A stretch of DNA of 32,481 nucleotides from Aphanothece sp. CMT-3BRIN-NPC111 (GTDB lineage Bacteria > Cyanobacteriota > Cyanobacteriia > Cyanobacteriales > JAHHGU01). Below are positions 6,806 to 15,549 of this stretch, in pieces. Within the stretch, counting starts at the first letter, position 1. The number at the start of each line of letters is the position of its first letter. The notes beneath the pieces are model-generated. The model was not told the origin of the DNA. It searched no databases and saw only the letters and a program-made list of their open reading frames with translations. The stretch is from the NCBI GenBank assembly GCA_019359765.1, contig JAHHGU010000058.1:1-32481 (forward strand), written 5' to 3'. Made by a program: the position numbers and the translations under genes.

Positions 6806-7621
6806 CTATTCTTTGGCGACCAGTTTCACGTTCTGGGCTAGACCGAGCATTTGCAGCAATTGAATTGTCATCCAGGTTTGGTCAATTTCCCACCATTGCA
6901 TACCGTGACGGGCGGAATATTGATAAGCATGATGGTTGTTATGCCAGCCCTCACCGTAGGTTACTAAAGCTACCCACCAGCAGTTGGTTGAGCGATCGCC
7001 CGACTCATATGTGCGATAGCCAAATTTATGGGTAGCGCTGTTGACGAACCAGGTACAGTGAAATACTGCCACCAAGCGCACAAAAACTCCCCAAACTACA
7101 AACGGCCAACCTCCCAGTAGGTAAAGCACGCCCGCTAAAGCAACCTGTAGGGGAATAAAGTATTTATCAAAAAATTGATAAACTGGGTCGTCAGCAATAT
7201 CTTTTGTAAAGCGACTAATGTCTTCTTTGGCTTTGATGTCATAGAGCATCCAGCCCATGTGGCTCCACCAAAAGCCCTGATTGGAATCATGCGGATCGCC
7301 CTGTTCATCAGAGTGTAAATGGTGTATCCTATGCAAGCCGATCCAGTCGATCGGCCCTCCCTGGCAGGTTAGCGTCCCACAGAAAACAAAAAAATATTCC
7401 AACCACTTGGGGGTTTGAAAACTGCGATGTGTCACTAGGCGATGCCAACCTAGGGTAATGCCTAAGCCACCCGTCACCCAGTGTAATAAGATAGCCACAC
7501 CCACTGCCGCCCAGCTAAAGTTGCTGGGGAGTAAGGCAAAGAGGGCACCCATGTGGATTAGAGCCATAAATAATATGACAGTCCAATCAAGGCGAAGTTT
7601 AGTAGTGGTTGCAACAGTCAT
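6806..7621 (-). CDS. desC: Acyl-lipid/acyl-CoA delta-9-type fatty acid desaturase
   Basis: The 271-residue membrane di-iron desaturase carries the three histidine boxes in order: HRLVTH, HRIHHLHSD and HNNHHAYQ. Four or more hydrophobic segments flank them. This pattern and length fit cyanobacterial DesC, which puts the first double bond at C9 of acyl chains using ferredoxin-derived electrons at the membranes. DesC-type regiospecificity comes from family resemblance (GGLGITLGWHRLVTHRSF, WVALVTYGEGWHNNHH) and not from a residue that proves it. The gene converges on the ProA-like gene and is divergent from the PLP enzyme, with an 80-nt spacer that probably holds both promoters. Confidence 0.93.
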   Translation of the reverse strand: MTVATTTKLRLDWTVILFMALIHMGALFALLPSNFSWAAVGVAILLHWVTGGLGITLGWHRLVTHRSFQTPKWLEYFFVFCGTLTCQGGPIDWIGLHRIHHLHSDEQGDPHDSNQGFWWSHMGWMLYDIKAKEDISRFTKDIADDPVYQFFDKYFIPLQVALAGVLYLLGGWPFVVWGVFVRLVAVFHCTWFVNSATHKFGYRTYESGDRSTNCWWVALVTYGEGWHNNHHAYQYSARHGMQWWEIDQTWMTIQLLQMLGLAQNVKLVAKE

Positions 7622-7701
7622 GCAGAAATCTCAATACGAATTGTGCAGCCCAATCTGCGCGATCGGGAAATTAACAAAGACCTACGGAAGACGAGGTCAT
7701 A

Positions 7702-8931
7702 ATGAACAGCTTTAAACAGCTGCCAGAGGCAGAAAAGGCACTTTCTCCGATCTTTTCTGGAATTGACGCTCAGGTCAAGCAAAATCTCAAAAAAGTCTTA
7801 GATGCTTTTCGGCTTCATCGTGTAGGAGTCCATCACTTTACCAGCGTCACCGGCTATGGTCACGATGATTTGGGGCGTGAAACGCTGGATCGCGTGTTTG
7901 CTGAGGTCGTGGGGGCGGAAACTGCCGCTGTACGGGTACAGTTTGTCTCTGGAACTCATGCAATCGCTTGTGCACTGTTTGGCGTCCTCCGTCCTGGGGA
8001 TGAAATGTTAGCAGTCGCAGGCGCTCCCTACGACACACTCGAAGAAGTAATTGGTTTACGCGGTCAGTATCAAGGGTCACTTATTGAGTTTGGCATTAGT
8101 TACCGACAATTACCTCTGACTTGGGAAGGAAGCATAGACTGGGAAGCTCTTTCTCAAGCAGTGGGCGAACGTACTCGCTTAGTGTTCATTCAGCGCTCCT
8201 GTGGCTATTCCTGGCGTTCTAGCCTCTCAATTGCTGATATTGAAAAAATCGTCCAGCTAGTCAAAAAACAAAATCCTAACGTTATTTGTTTTGTTGATAA
8301 TTGCTATGGCGAGTTTGTTGAAGACCGGGAACCACCAGCAGTCGGCGCTGACCTAATCGCCGGTTCCCTAATCAAAAATCCTGGTGGCACTATTGTTACT
8401 GCCGGTGGTTATGTCGCTGGTCGAGCTGACTTAGTAGAAGCTGCTGCCTGCCGCTTAACAGCGCCTGGAATTGGGAGTACAGGTGGCGCAACCTTCGATC
8501 AAAATCGCCTTTTGCTCCAAGGCTTGTTTTTAGCCCCTCAAATGGTGGGTGAGGCGATGAAAGGCAATCACCTTACAGGTTATGTATTTCAACAGCTGGG
8601 CTACCCAGTAAATCCCGCCCCAATGGCTCCCCGCCGAGATGTTATCCAAGCGATTCAGCTGGGTTCAAAAGAAAAACTGATTGCTTTTGCCTGTGCGATT
8701 CAGCAGCACTCGCCAGTAGGTTCCTATCTCAACCCAGTTCCAGCGGAGATGCCGGGATATGAGAGCCAGCTTGTGATGGCGGGGGGCACATTTATAGATG
8801 GCAGCACATCTGAGTTTTCGGCTGATGGTCCTTTGCGCTCACCTTATATCATTTTCTGTCAAGGTGGAACTCATTGGACTCATGTGGCGATCGCACTTGA
8901 AGCAGCAATTGTTGCCGTCGGGCCAGCATAG
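7702..8931 (+). CDS. PLP-dependent methionine gamma-lyase family (Alr/YnbB-like) protein
   Basis: The 409-residue protein matches the family annotated as methionine gamma-lyase or aluminium-resistance protein. It begins HHFTSVTGYGHDDLGRETLDRVFAEVVGAE, has a fold-type-I PLP core with FVSGTHAIACALFG for cofactor phosphate contacts, and DLIAGSLIKNPGG with the likely Schiff-base Lys. The C-terminal part contains the family's GTFIDGSTSEFSADGPLR and THWTHVAIA segments. The substrate in cyanobacteria is not known to me, so C-S lyase activity is an inference from the fold. The ATG at 7702 has GAGG (7693-7696) at a suitable distance. A gap of 123 nt to the downstream kinase suggests separate control. 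Confidence 0.88.
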   Translation: MNSFKQLPEAEKALSPIFSGIDAQVKQNLKKVLDAFRLHRVGVHHFTSVTGYGHDDLGRETLDRVFAEVVGAETAAVRVQFVSGTHAIACALFGVLRPGDEMLAVAGAPYDTLEEVIGLRGQYQGSLIEFGISYRQLPLTWEGSIDWEALSQAVGERTRLVFIQRSCGYSWRSSLSIADIEKIVQLVKKQNPNVICFVDNCYGEFVEDREPPAVGADLIAGSLIKNPGGTIVTAGGYVAGRADLVEAAACRLTAPGIGSTGGATFDQNRLLLQGLFLAPQMVGEAMKGNHLTGYVFQQLGYPVNPAPMAPRRDVIQAIQLGSKEKLIAFACAIQQHSPVGSYLNPVPAEMPGYESQLVMAGGTFIDGSTSEFSADGPLRSPYIIFCQGGTHWTHVAIALEAAIVAVGPA

Positions 8932-9054
8932 CTTATACCTGGAATTAAAAGAGGATTAAAATCAGCAGTAGTAATTAAATTTTGCTTGATAGGGTATCCG
9001 TCTACGAATAGAGCATTTATTTATCGGCGCATTCCAGCTTAAGGAATTTAGTCT

Positions 9055-12000
9055 ATGCTCAAAGTAACTCGTTACCAACTGCAACGCTATGGTGTTGCTG
9101 TATTGACAGTCGCTCTAGCGTTACTGCTTAAATTGCTTCTGGGCGGCGTGCTGAACATCTACAATCCTTTTCTCCTATTTTTTAGTGCTGTCATGGTAAG
9201 TGCTTATTATGGCGGTATGGGAGCGGGACTGGTAGCTATCGCTTTAGCGGCTTTAGCAAACTACTACTTTTTTCCATCTCAGTACTATGCGTTTTCAACT
9301 AATAACTTACAGCTAGCAGTATTCGTAGTAGAAGCATTATTTATTAATTGGCTTATTGTTAGCTTAAACGCTGCCAAACGACGCTATGAACTCAAGGCGT
9401 TAGAATCTCAAAGCGCTCGAGAAGCTTTACATCAAAGCGAAGAACATTTCCGCTTATTAGTAGGAAGTGTCAGCGACTACGCGATTTTTCTCCTAGATAC
9501 CAATGGGTACATTCTTAGCTGGAATGCAGGCGCAGAAAAAATCAAGGGTTATTTTGCTGAGGAAATCATCGGTCAGCATTTTTCCCGCTTTTATTCTGAT
9601 GAAGACAGACAGCAAGGTAAGTGTGAACGTGAACTCGATATAGCTGCAAAGACAGGTCGATATGAAGAAGAAGGGTGGCGAATTCGCAAAGATGGTTCGC
9701 GTTTTTGGGCTAATGTTCTCATCACTGCATTACGAGATGAGACTGGAGAACTGCGTGGCTTCTCCAAAGTGACGCAAGATATCACTGAGCGCAAACAAAC
9801 TCTTGAGGCACTTCAAGCAAGTGAAAATAGATTCAAAGCTTTTATGGATAATAGTCCTACTATTGCTTTCATAAAAGATAGTTTAGGTCGTTTTGTTTAT
9901 ATTAATCCCAAGTTAGAGCATTTCTTTAATGTCAAGCTAGGAAATTTTCGCGGAAAGACTGATTTTGATTGGCTACCAGAAGATATAGCACGTCAAGTGC
10001 GTGAAGATGACAGCAGGATTCTCTCTACTAATAAACCAATAGAGAATTTGGAAACTATTCCAGCACCCGATGGCTCTCCCCACAATTGGTTAGTTTTTAA
10101 ATTCCCCATTAGCGATGCTTCAGGACAACAGTTCGTTGGAGGTGTAGCCGTTGATATCACCCCTCGAATGGAAGCCGAGTCAGCATTGGCTCAAAGAGCG
10201 GTAGAGTTAGAGCGATCGCAGGCAGCTTTACAGCATCAAACCAGCATCTTGCAATCCATTCTGGACAGCATGGCTGAGGGGGTAATTGTTGTTGATGAAC
10301 AAGGTAATTTTTTAATTTTCAACCCCGCAGCTAGAAAAATGCACTGTCTTGAGCCTACAGAAGTAATTAACTCGGAATGGAAAACACAATTTAGTTTATT
10401 CAAGCCAGATAGAATAACACCCTATACATCAAGCGAACTTCCCCTATCGCAAGCCCTACGGGGCGAGGTTGTGGAGCAAGCGGAAGTGTTTATGTTATCT
10501 TCTCAAATACCACAGGGCATCTGGCTAAGCGTGACCGCCAGACCCCTAAGAAATGAAGCTGGAAGGATTGGGGGCGGAGTTCTTGTGCTACGCGATATCA
10601 CTGAGCGCAAGCAAACTGAGGAAGTATTACAAAAAGATCAAGAATTCTTAAAAGCCGTTCTCAACAATGTCCAATCAGGAATCGTGGCTTGTGATGAAAC
10701 AGGTGTTCTAACACTGTTTAATCAGTCTGCAAAAGATATTCATGGCTTACCTGAACAACCGATGCCTGTGGAGAAGTGGACAGAATACTACAATTTGTAT
10801 TTACCAGATGGCAAAACTCGCATGAAAACAGAGGAGATTCCTCTGTTTCGAGCCTTAGAAGGGGAGCGTGTTCATAACGTAGAAATGGTGATTGTCTCCA
10901 AACAAGGTGTTCCAAGCGCTGTACTCGCCAGTGGACAAGCGATTATTGACCCGCAGGGTAAAAAGTTGGGTGCGGTGGTGGCGATGCACGACATCACAGA
11001 GCGCAAGCAAGCCGAACAAGAACTGAAAGAAAGCGTAGCGTCACTTCGAGCTTTATATGAAGTGATTTCGGCAACAGAACTTAGTTTTAAGGAACACCTG
11101 CAAGCACTTTTAACAATGGGATGCCAACGCTTAGGTCTGGATGTAGCGATGGTGTCTCATATTGAAGATCAGCGTTTTCAAGTGGTAGCTGCTCAATCAA
11201 GCGATAACAGCATCGCTCCAGGTGATGTCTTTAAATTAGAGCAGACTTATTGCAACGAAGTTTTGCACTCCAAAGAACCTGTTAGCTTTGAACACGCTAA
11301 GAGTTGTGAATGGGGAAGCCATTCGTGTTATGAGGTGTTCAAACTAGAAGCTTATATTGGAACGCCAATCGTGGTAGCGGGTCACGTTTATGGCACGCTT
11401 TCATTCTCCAGTCCTCAGCCGCGCCAGAAACCATTTAAATCAGTAGACAAAGAGCTATTGAAGTTAATGGCGCAATGGGTGGGAAGTACGATTGAGCGTA
11501 AGCTGGCAGCAGAGGAACTAGCAAAAACACGGGATCAGGCGATCGCCGCCACTCAAGCCAAAGGTGAATTTTTGGCAACTATGAGTCATGAGATCCGTAC
11601 TCCCATGAATGGGGTAATTGGCATGACTGGACTGCTACTGGAGACCGAGTTAACACCACAGCAGCGAGACTTTGTGGAAACGATTCGCAGCAGTGGTGAT
11701 GCTTTGCTCACCATTATTAATGACATCCTCGACTTCTCTAAAATTGACTCCGGTAAGCTTGATTTAGAGGAACATCCCTTCGATTTGCAAGTTTGCATCG
11801 AAGAATCTCTAGACTTACTGGCTCACAAAGCAGCCGGAAAAGGGTTGGAATTAGGATATCTATTCGATCCGCGATCGCCCAAGATGATTATGGGGGATAT
11901 TACCCGACTCCGCCAAATCTTGGTGAACTTGCTTAGTAATGCGGTTAAATTCACGGACACTGGCGAAGTTGTGGTAGAGGTAACGTCAGTCGTCAAGGAT

Positions 12001-13284
12001 CAGTCGTCAGTGGCAACCGAAACAACTGACAAAGGACTAACTTACGAAATTCAATTTGCTGTTAGAGACACTGGCATCGGTATTTCCCCAAACCGCCTAG
12101 ACCGTCTATTCAAATCTTTTAGTCAAGTCGATGCTTCCACTACTCGCAAATACGGTGGTACAGGATTGGGACTCGCGATTAGTAAACGGCTTAGTGAAAT
12201 GATGGGCGGTACGATGTGGGTGGAGAGTGGGGGCGCGATCGCCGGAAATCCACCTCCTAATTTTAGATTGCCAAGTTTAGATTTTCGGTTAGGGGATACT
12301 GAGCAAGAATCAGATGCAGTTGAATATAATAATCCCAAATCCCAAATCCCAAATCCCAAATCGCTAGGCTCCACTTTTTATTTCACAGTAGTAGCGCCAG
12401 CAGTTCCTAGCTCATCGCTGGTTGATGCCTCTGCTACCCAAACAAACTTAGCTGACAAGCGGTTATTAATTGTGGATGATAACGCCACTAACCGACAAAT
12501 TCTAACGCTGCAAGCACAGTCTTGGGGAATGAGTGCTGATGCTGTTTCTTCCGGTGCTAAAGCCCTAGAGTGTTTGAGTCAGGGTGAACCTTTTAATATT
12601 GCCATTCTGGATATGCAGATGCCAGAGATGGATGGATTAACTCTAGCAGCAGAAATCCGCAAACTACCAAACTGCCAAAAATTGCCCTTAGTGATGTTAA
12701 CTTCTCTAGATAGATCGCATAGAGATATCCAATCTGTAGACATTAATTTTGCTGACTTTCTTTCCAAGCCTATTAAACAATCTCAACTCTACAATGTTTT
12801 GATTAAAATATTTGGGGGGCAGCCTCTCAAAGCCAATTTATCTCGCAATACTTCCCCTTCAGTTGACTCAAAACTAGCAGAACAAAAGCCACTACGAATT
12901 TTGTTAGCTGAAGACAATGTAGTGAACCAAAAGGTTGCCCTGCACCTACTAAAACGTTTGGGATATCGCGCTGATGTAGCTAGTAATGGAATGGAGGCGT
13001 TAGAAGCATTACACCGCCAGCCTTATGATGTAGTCTTGATGGATATGCAAATGCCAGAAATGGATGGTTTAGAAGCGACAAAGCACATTGTCCAGAAATG
13101 GCCTAAGAAGGAAGCACGCAGTACAGACAGGCGAGACGCTAGGCAGACATGTCCTCGAATAATTGCTCTGACTGCCAACGCGATGCAAACAGACCGAGAA
13201 ATGTGTCTAGAAGCTGGCATGGACGACTACATTAGTAAGCCTATCCGGATAGACGATCTTGTTAAGGCGTTGAGCAAGTGTTAG
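9055..13284 (+). CDS. Hybrid sensor histidine kinase: membrane DUF4118-like, PAS x4, GAF, HisKA, HATPase, REC x2
   Basis: In 1409 residues the order is: a hydrophobic KdpD/DUF4118-like membrane region (about 12-105); four PAS/PAC modules (about 127-250, 255-375, 392-520, 527-645), most ending in DITERKQ-type PAC tails; GAF (about 660-800, with Cys in QTYCNEVL); HisKA with phospho-acceptor H845 in MSHEIRTPMNG; HATPase (N box NLLSNAVKFT, G boxes DTGIGIS and GTGLGLAISK); and two receivers with phospho-acceptors D1186 and D1330 (LDMQMPEMDG/MDMQMPEMDG). The second receiver has EDN and K residues in place. There is no output domain, so phosphate probably passes to a separate Hpt or regulator. AAGGA at 9041-9045 supports the start. 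The HATPase region carries two repeat-derived insertions (about residues 977-995 and 1070-1103). The signal is unknown. Confidence 0.95.
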   Translation: MLKVTRYQLQRYGVAVLTVALALLLKLLLGGVLNIYNPFLLFFSAVMVSAYYGGMGAGLVAIALAALANYYFFPSQYYAFSTNNLQLAVFVVEALFINWLIVSLNAAKRRYELKALESQSAREALHQSEEHFRLLVGSVSDYAIFLLDTNGYILSWNAGAEKIKGYFAEEIIGQHFSRFYSDEDRQQGKCERELDIAAKTGRYEEEGWRIRKDGSRFWANVLITALRDETGELRGFSKVTQDITERKQTLEALQASENRFKAFMDNSPTIAFIKDSLGRFVYINPKLEHFFNVKLGNFRGKTDFDWLPEDIARQVREDDSRILSTNKPIENLETIPAPDGSPHNWLVFKFPISDASGQQFVGGVAVDITPRMEAESALAQRAVELERSQAALQHQTSILQSILDSMAEGVIVVDEQGNFLIFNPAARKMHCLEPTEVINSEWKTQFSLFKPDRITPYTSSELPLSQALRGEVVEQAEVFMLSSQIPQGIWLSVTARPLRNEAGRIGGGVLVLRDITERKQTEEVLQKDQEFLKAVLNNVQSGIVACDETGVLTLFNQSAKDIHGLPEQPMPVEKWTEYYNLYLPDGKTRMKTEEIPLFRALEGERVHNVEMVIVSKQGVPSAVLASGQAIIDPQGKKLGAVVAMHDITERKQAEQELKESVASLRALYEVISATELSFKEHLQALLTMGCQRLGLDVAMVSHIEDQRFQVVAAQSSDNSIAPGDVFKLEQTYCNEVLHSKEPVSFEHAKSCEWGSHSCYEVFKLEAYIGTPIVVAGHVYGTLSFSSPQPRQKPFKSVDKELLKLMAQWVGSTIERKLAAEELAKTRDQAIAATQAKGEFLATMSHEIRTPMNGVIGMTGLLLETELTPQQRDFVETIRSSGDALLTIINDILDFSKIDSGKLDLEEHPFDLQVCIEESLDLLAHKAAGKGLELGYLFDPRSPKMIMGDITRLRQILVNLLSNAVKFTDTGEVVVEVTSVVKDQSSVATETTDKGLTYEIQFAVRDTGIGISPNRLDRLFKSFSQVDASTTRKYGGTGLGLAISKRLSEMMGGTMWVESGGAIAGNPPPNFRLPSLDFRLGDTEQESDAVEYNNPKSQIPNPKSLGSTFYFTVVAPAVPSSSLVDASATQTNLADKRLLIVDDNATNRQILTLQAQSWGMSADAVSSGAKALECLSQGEPFNIAILDMQMPEMDGLTLAAEIRKLPNCQKLPLVMLTSLDRSHRDIQSVDINFADFLSKPIKQSQLYNVLIKIFGGQPLKANLSRNTSPSVDSKLAEQKPLRILLAEDNVVNQKVALHLLKRLGYRADVASNGMEALEALHRQPYDVVLMDMQMPEMDGLEATKHIVQKWPKKEARSTDRRDARQTCPRIIALTANAMQTDREMCLEAGMDDYISKPIRIDDLVKALSKC
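11984..12011. repeat. In-frame heptamer array (CGTCAGT type) in the kinase ATPase domain
   Basis: CGTCAGT, CGTCAAG, GATCAGT and CGTCAGT stand in exact 7-nt register, followed by related CAACTGACAAAGGAC up to 12037. They encode VTSVVKDQSSVATETTDKG, an insertion between strand EVVVEV and the strand preceding DTGIGIS. The unit is of the GTCAGT-type short tandem repeats (STRR) known from cyanobacteria and has no stop codon in the forward frames. Confidence 0.7.
12331..12363. repeat. Coding heptamer array TCCCAAA x4, identical to the one in rsmB
   Basis: Four perfect TCCCAAA units (12333-12360), flanked by AA and TCG, read NPKSQIPNPKS in the kinase. It sits at the end of a non-conserved insertion of about 35 residues before the last ATPase strand GSTFYFTV. 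The preceding DNA (about 12258-12300) also looks like intergenic repeat sequence. The same 33 nt in the same reading phase are found at 22241-22273. Confidence 0.9.
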
Positions 13285-13300
13285 CCAGAGTAACCACAAC

Positions 13301-13331
13301 GCCGATAGAGTAGAGTGGCTATCCGGCTTTT
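13301..13331 (+). terminator. Intrinsic terminator after the hybrid kinase
   Basis: GCCGATAG (13301-13308) pairs with CTATCCGGC (13319-13327), with one bulged C and a 10-nt loop. TTTT follows at 13328-13331. It lies 17 nt after the kinase stop, in the convergent gap with the serine hydrolase. Confidence 0.6.
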
Positions 13332-13353
13332 GGCAAGAGCTTTAGGGGTATTT

Positions 13354-14388
13354 TTATAGATCAGTCTGCTCCTCCAAATAATTGTATACAAGCCGAGAAA
13401 TTTGACTTACGAAACTCCTAACCTTTGGATCTTTATAAGGACGCCTGACAAAGATAGCCGCCAAATACCGCTTGCCATTGGGCATATCTATTATTCCAGC
13501 ATCCCCGACCAGAAAACCAATATCTCCCGTTTTGTTAGCAATAACCGCCCCCGAACCTAAACCCGCAGGTAGCAGGGTTTTGGTGGTGGTACGACGTAAT
13601 ATACCTAAAAGCTGCTGGCGACTAGGCTCCGAAACCAGTTTCTCTTGAGCCAGTAATGCGAGCAACTTCACCATGTCTTGAGAACTGGTTGTATTGGTTC
13701 CTTTTAGATCCGCTAAAAGATGGTGAATGACAGTATCTTTAAGCCCCCAACTGCGGAAACGCTGGTTAAGCTTAGCAATGCCACCTAAACGGTCAATAAT
13801 CATGTTGGTGGCTGTATTGTCACTGATGGTCACCATCTTCGTCACGGTTTCTAAAGCTGTAAACTTAGTCCCCGCTTTTTTATACTGCATAGTTCCAGAG
13901 CCATTAGTTATCAAGCTACGCCGCATAACTAAGGTTTCATTTAGGCTAACCTTGCCCGCGTCTAAATCCTGGAAAAAGGCTACGAGGATAGGCAATTTGA
14001 TAGTGCTGGCTGCTGGAAAAATGCGATCGCCATTAATGTCCAAATAGTTTCCTGTATCCATATCCAGGAAAAACATCCCCGAAGAAAGTGATTTGTACCT
14101 CGCCATCACCTCTTTAACTTGAGACCGAAGCGCAGTCATCTCTTTACCACAAGAAGCCGCACCGACACAGGAGGAAGAGACTGCTGCCAGATTTGTTGTT
14201 AAGCCAAGCTGATGAAGATTGGTGCTACTAACGCTTGGTGCTTGTTGGGTTTGAACTGAAACCTCTGCTAGGGGGGAAGCCTCTGCGCCTAGGTAACTTG
14301 CCTGGCAAAGCTTTGCATCACTGAATAACGTTGTACCCAGAATTGTTAATAGGGCAGCAGGAAGACCAATCCCAAATTTCTGATTCAT
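13354..14388 (-). CDS. Exported class A beta-lactamase-fold serine hydrolase
   Basis: The 344-residue product has an N-terminal hydrophobic export signal (about 5-30), a spacer of about 70 residues, and then a penicillin-recognising core: S128-T-I-K131 (SxxK), S189-D-N191 (SDN) and K286-T-G288 (KTG). This order is that of class A beta-lactamases. The omega-loop ExxLN, with the deacylating Glu, is not recognisable; the region between SDN and KTG reads LLADLKGTNTTSSQDM. Without that Glu, efficient beta-lactam hydrolysis is doubtful, and a peptidoglycan DD-peptidase-like, esterase or binding role is as likely. It converges on the hybrid kinase and shares its strand with two exported SH3 proteins upstream, which suggests an envelope role. 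Confidence 0.85.
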   Translation of the reverse strand: MNQKFGIGLPAALLTILGTTLFSDAKLCQASYLGAEASPLAEVSVQTQQAPSVSSTNLHQLGLTTNLAAVSSSCVGAASCGKEMTALRSQVKEVMARYKSLSSGMFFLDMDTGNYLDINGDRIFPAASTIKLPILVAFFQDLDAGKVSLNETLVMRRSLITNGSGTMQYKKAGTKFTALETVTKMVTISDNTATNMIIDRLGGIAKLNQRFRSWGLKDTVIHHLLADLKGTNTTSSQDMVKLLALLAQEKLVSEPSRQQLLGILRRTTTKTLLPAGLGSGAVIANKTGDIGFLVGDAGIIDMPNGKRYLAAIFVRRPYKDPKVRSFVSQISRLVYNYLEEQTDL

Positions 14389-14568
14389 GTATCAATGATT
14401 AAAATTCAAAATTGCCTGGGAGAGTTTAAACAGACTACCACACAATTTTAATTTGGGGATCAGTAATATCTCGTAGAAAAGTAGCGGTTTTATTCTTTCT
14501 TCAAAGCTTTAAAAGTTCAGCAGCATCATCCATTTTTATTCTTTAAGTGGCAGCTTTCAGCAGATAGT

Positions 14569-14606
14569 TGACACTCCCCGCAAATCGAGCAACGGGGAGT
14601 CTTGAT
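14569..14606. repeat. TTGACACTCCCCG...CGGGGAGTC palindrome, resembling an IS200/IS605-type end
   Basis: ACTCCCCG (14573-14580) pairs perfectly with CGGGGAGT (14593-14600) around 12 nt. It is preceded by TTG-AC and followed by CTTGATTTG. From memory, cyanobacterial IS200/IS605 (tnpB) elements often end in TTGACACTCCCCG...CGGGGATTCTTG. No tnpA or tnpB is nearby, so this would be a solo end or remnant. Alternatively it is the transcript end of the minus-strand SH3 gene that stops at 14645, although no T-run follows on that strand. Confidence 0.45.
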
Positions 14607-14644
14607 TTGATGGAGTTCTAGCGAACTTATTCTCCCAAAGCGCC

Positions 14645-15334
14645 CTAATATACGTCAGCGAAGTCCCAACCGTCTATCCAACCAACCTTCGTGGCAGAGG
14701 CATTAACCCGATACCATTTCCCAGAGTATTGGTTAGAGTTTGAATGAAAATTCAAATTGGTGTTTTTATTGTAAGTGAAGAGGATTTTCCCATTGCAAGG
14801 AGATGACCTAACATTGAGAGGACCTTTGGAAATATGGACTGATCCTGGTGCTAGGGGGTTAATAATCATCCAACCTTGATGCTGCTGGGTTGAGCAGGAA
14901 TTTGTTGAGGCATATCCGTAGGTAACTTTCACCCAGGTGTAGCCATTACTCTTGCGGATGCCAGCACTGCGGTCATTCTGAAGATCTGCTCCTGGCCTAG
15001 CAACCCGAAGCACACGGCAACTGGTACTGGGACAAGAGCGAATGTTAACAGCTGTCAAGACGTTGTAAACTCGACCATCGGCCTTTGCTGGGCCGCCATT
15101 GGCTGCTCCGATAGCATTGGCTGTATTCACTTTAACTTTTAAACTAAGGCGAGCTGTATCAGCTTCATTAATAGCTTGAGACCCCTCTAAGGCGGCGACG
15201 GTTTTAGGAGCAAAGCTATTTCCTTCACTAGATGATTCTATTGACTTTTGGGTAGTGGAGCAACTGGTCGCCAGGGTAGCAATTGTTAAAGCAGTAGCGA
15301 AAAGACTAATTTTTTTACTAGATGCTAGTAACAT
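14645..15334 (-). CDS. Exported (possibly lipid-anchored) protein with two SH3-like domains
   Basis: The 229-residue product begins with a basic-hydrophobic signal and Cys25 in LATSCSTT. The lipobox is imperfect (Ala at -3), so lipidation is only possible. A low-complexity Ser/Thr/Ala stretch runs to about residue 85. Two bacterial SH3-type units follow: one around YNVLTAVNIRSCPSTSCRVLR, and one starting KGPLNVRSSPCNGKILFTY and ending KWYRVNASATKVGWIDGWDF. The NVRSSP and NIRSCP signatures are typical of SH3b domains that bind peptidoglycan or other envelope polymers. Paired Cys within each unit suggest disulfides outside the cytoplasm. The start has AAAGGAAA about 10 nt upstream. The other SH3-type gene is 215 nt upstream on the same strand. 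Confidence 0.8.
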   Translation of the reverse strand: MLLASSKKISLFATALTIATLATSCSTTQKSIESSSEGNSFAPKTVAALEGSQAINEADTARLSLKVKVNTANAIGAANGGPAKADGRVYNVLTAVNIRSCPSTSCRVLRVARPGADLQNDRSAGIRKSNGYTWVKVTYGYASTNSCSTQQHQGWMIINPLAPGSVHISKGPLNVRSSPCNGKILFTYNKNTNLNFHSNSNQYSGKWYRVNASATKVGWIDGWDFADVY

Positions 15335-15549
15335 AGTTGATTGTTTCCTTTATTTTTGTGTCTAGGTTTTTCTGTTGCCTTATATAGACACAACAACAAA
15401 GAGGCATTTTTCGTAAAAGTAAATTTTAAAGTTTTAACACTAGTCTCTAGTTACAAAACACCGAGGAGCAAGGGAGACAAGTAATACACATTTCTCCTCT
15501 GCTCCTCTGACTATGGTTGGTGAGTTATTTCTATTACCTTACTTTAGTG

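Noticed and set aside
12123..12374. Open frame on the minus strand within the hybrid kinase
   Set aside because: It is open partly because the TCCCAAA array is stop-free on both strands. It has no ribosome binding site and the plus-strand kinase domains are unambiguous.
13354..14388. Annotation as a beta-lactam resistance gene
   Set aside because: The deacylation Glu motif is not recognisable and the protein has a long N-terminal spacer. Only the fold can be asserted.
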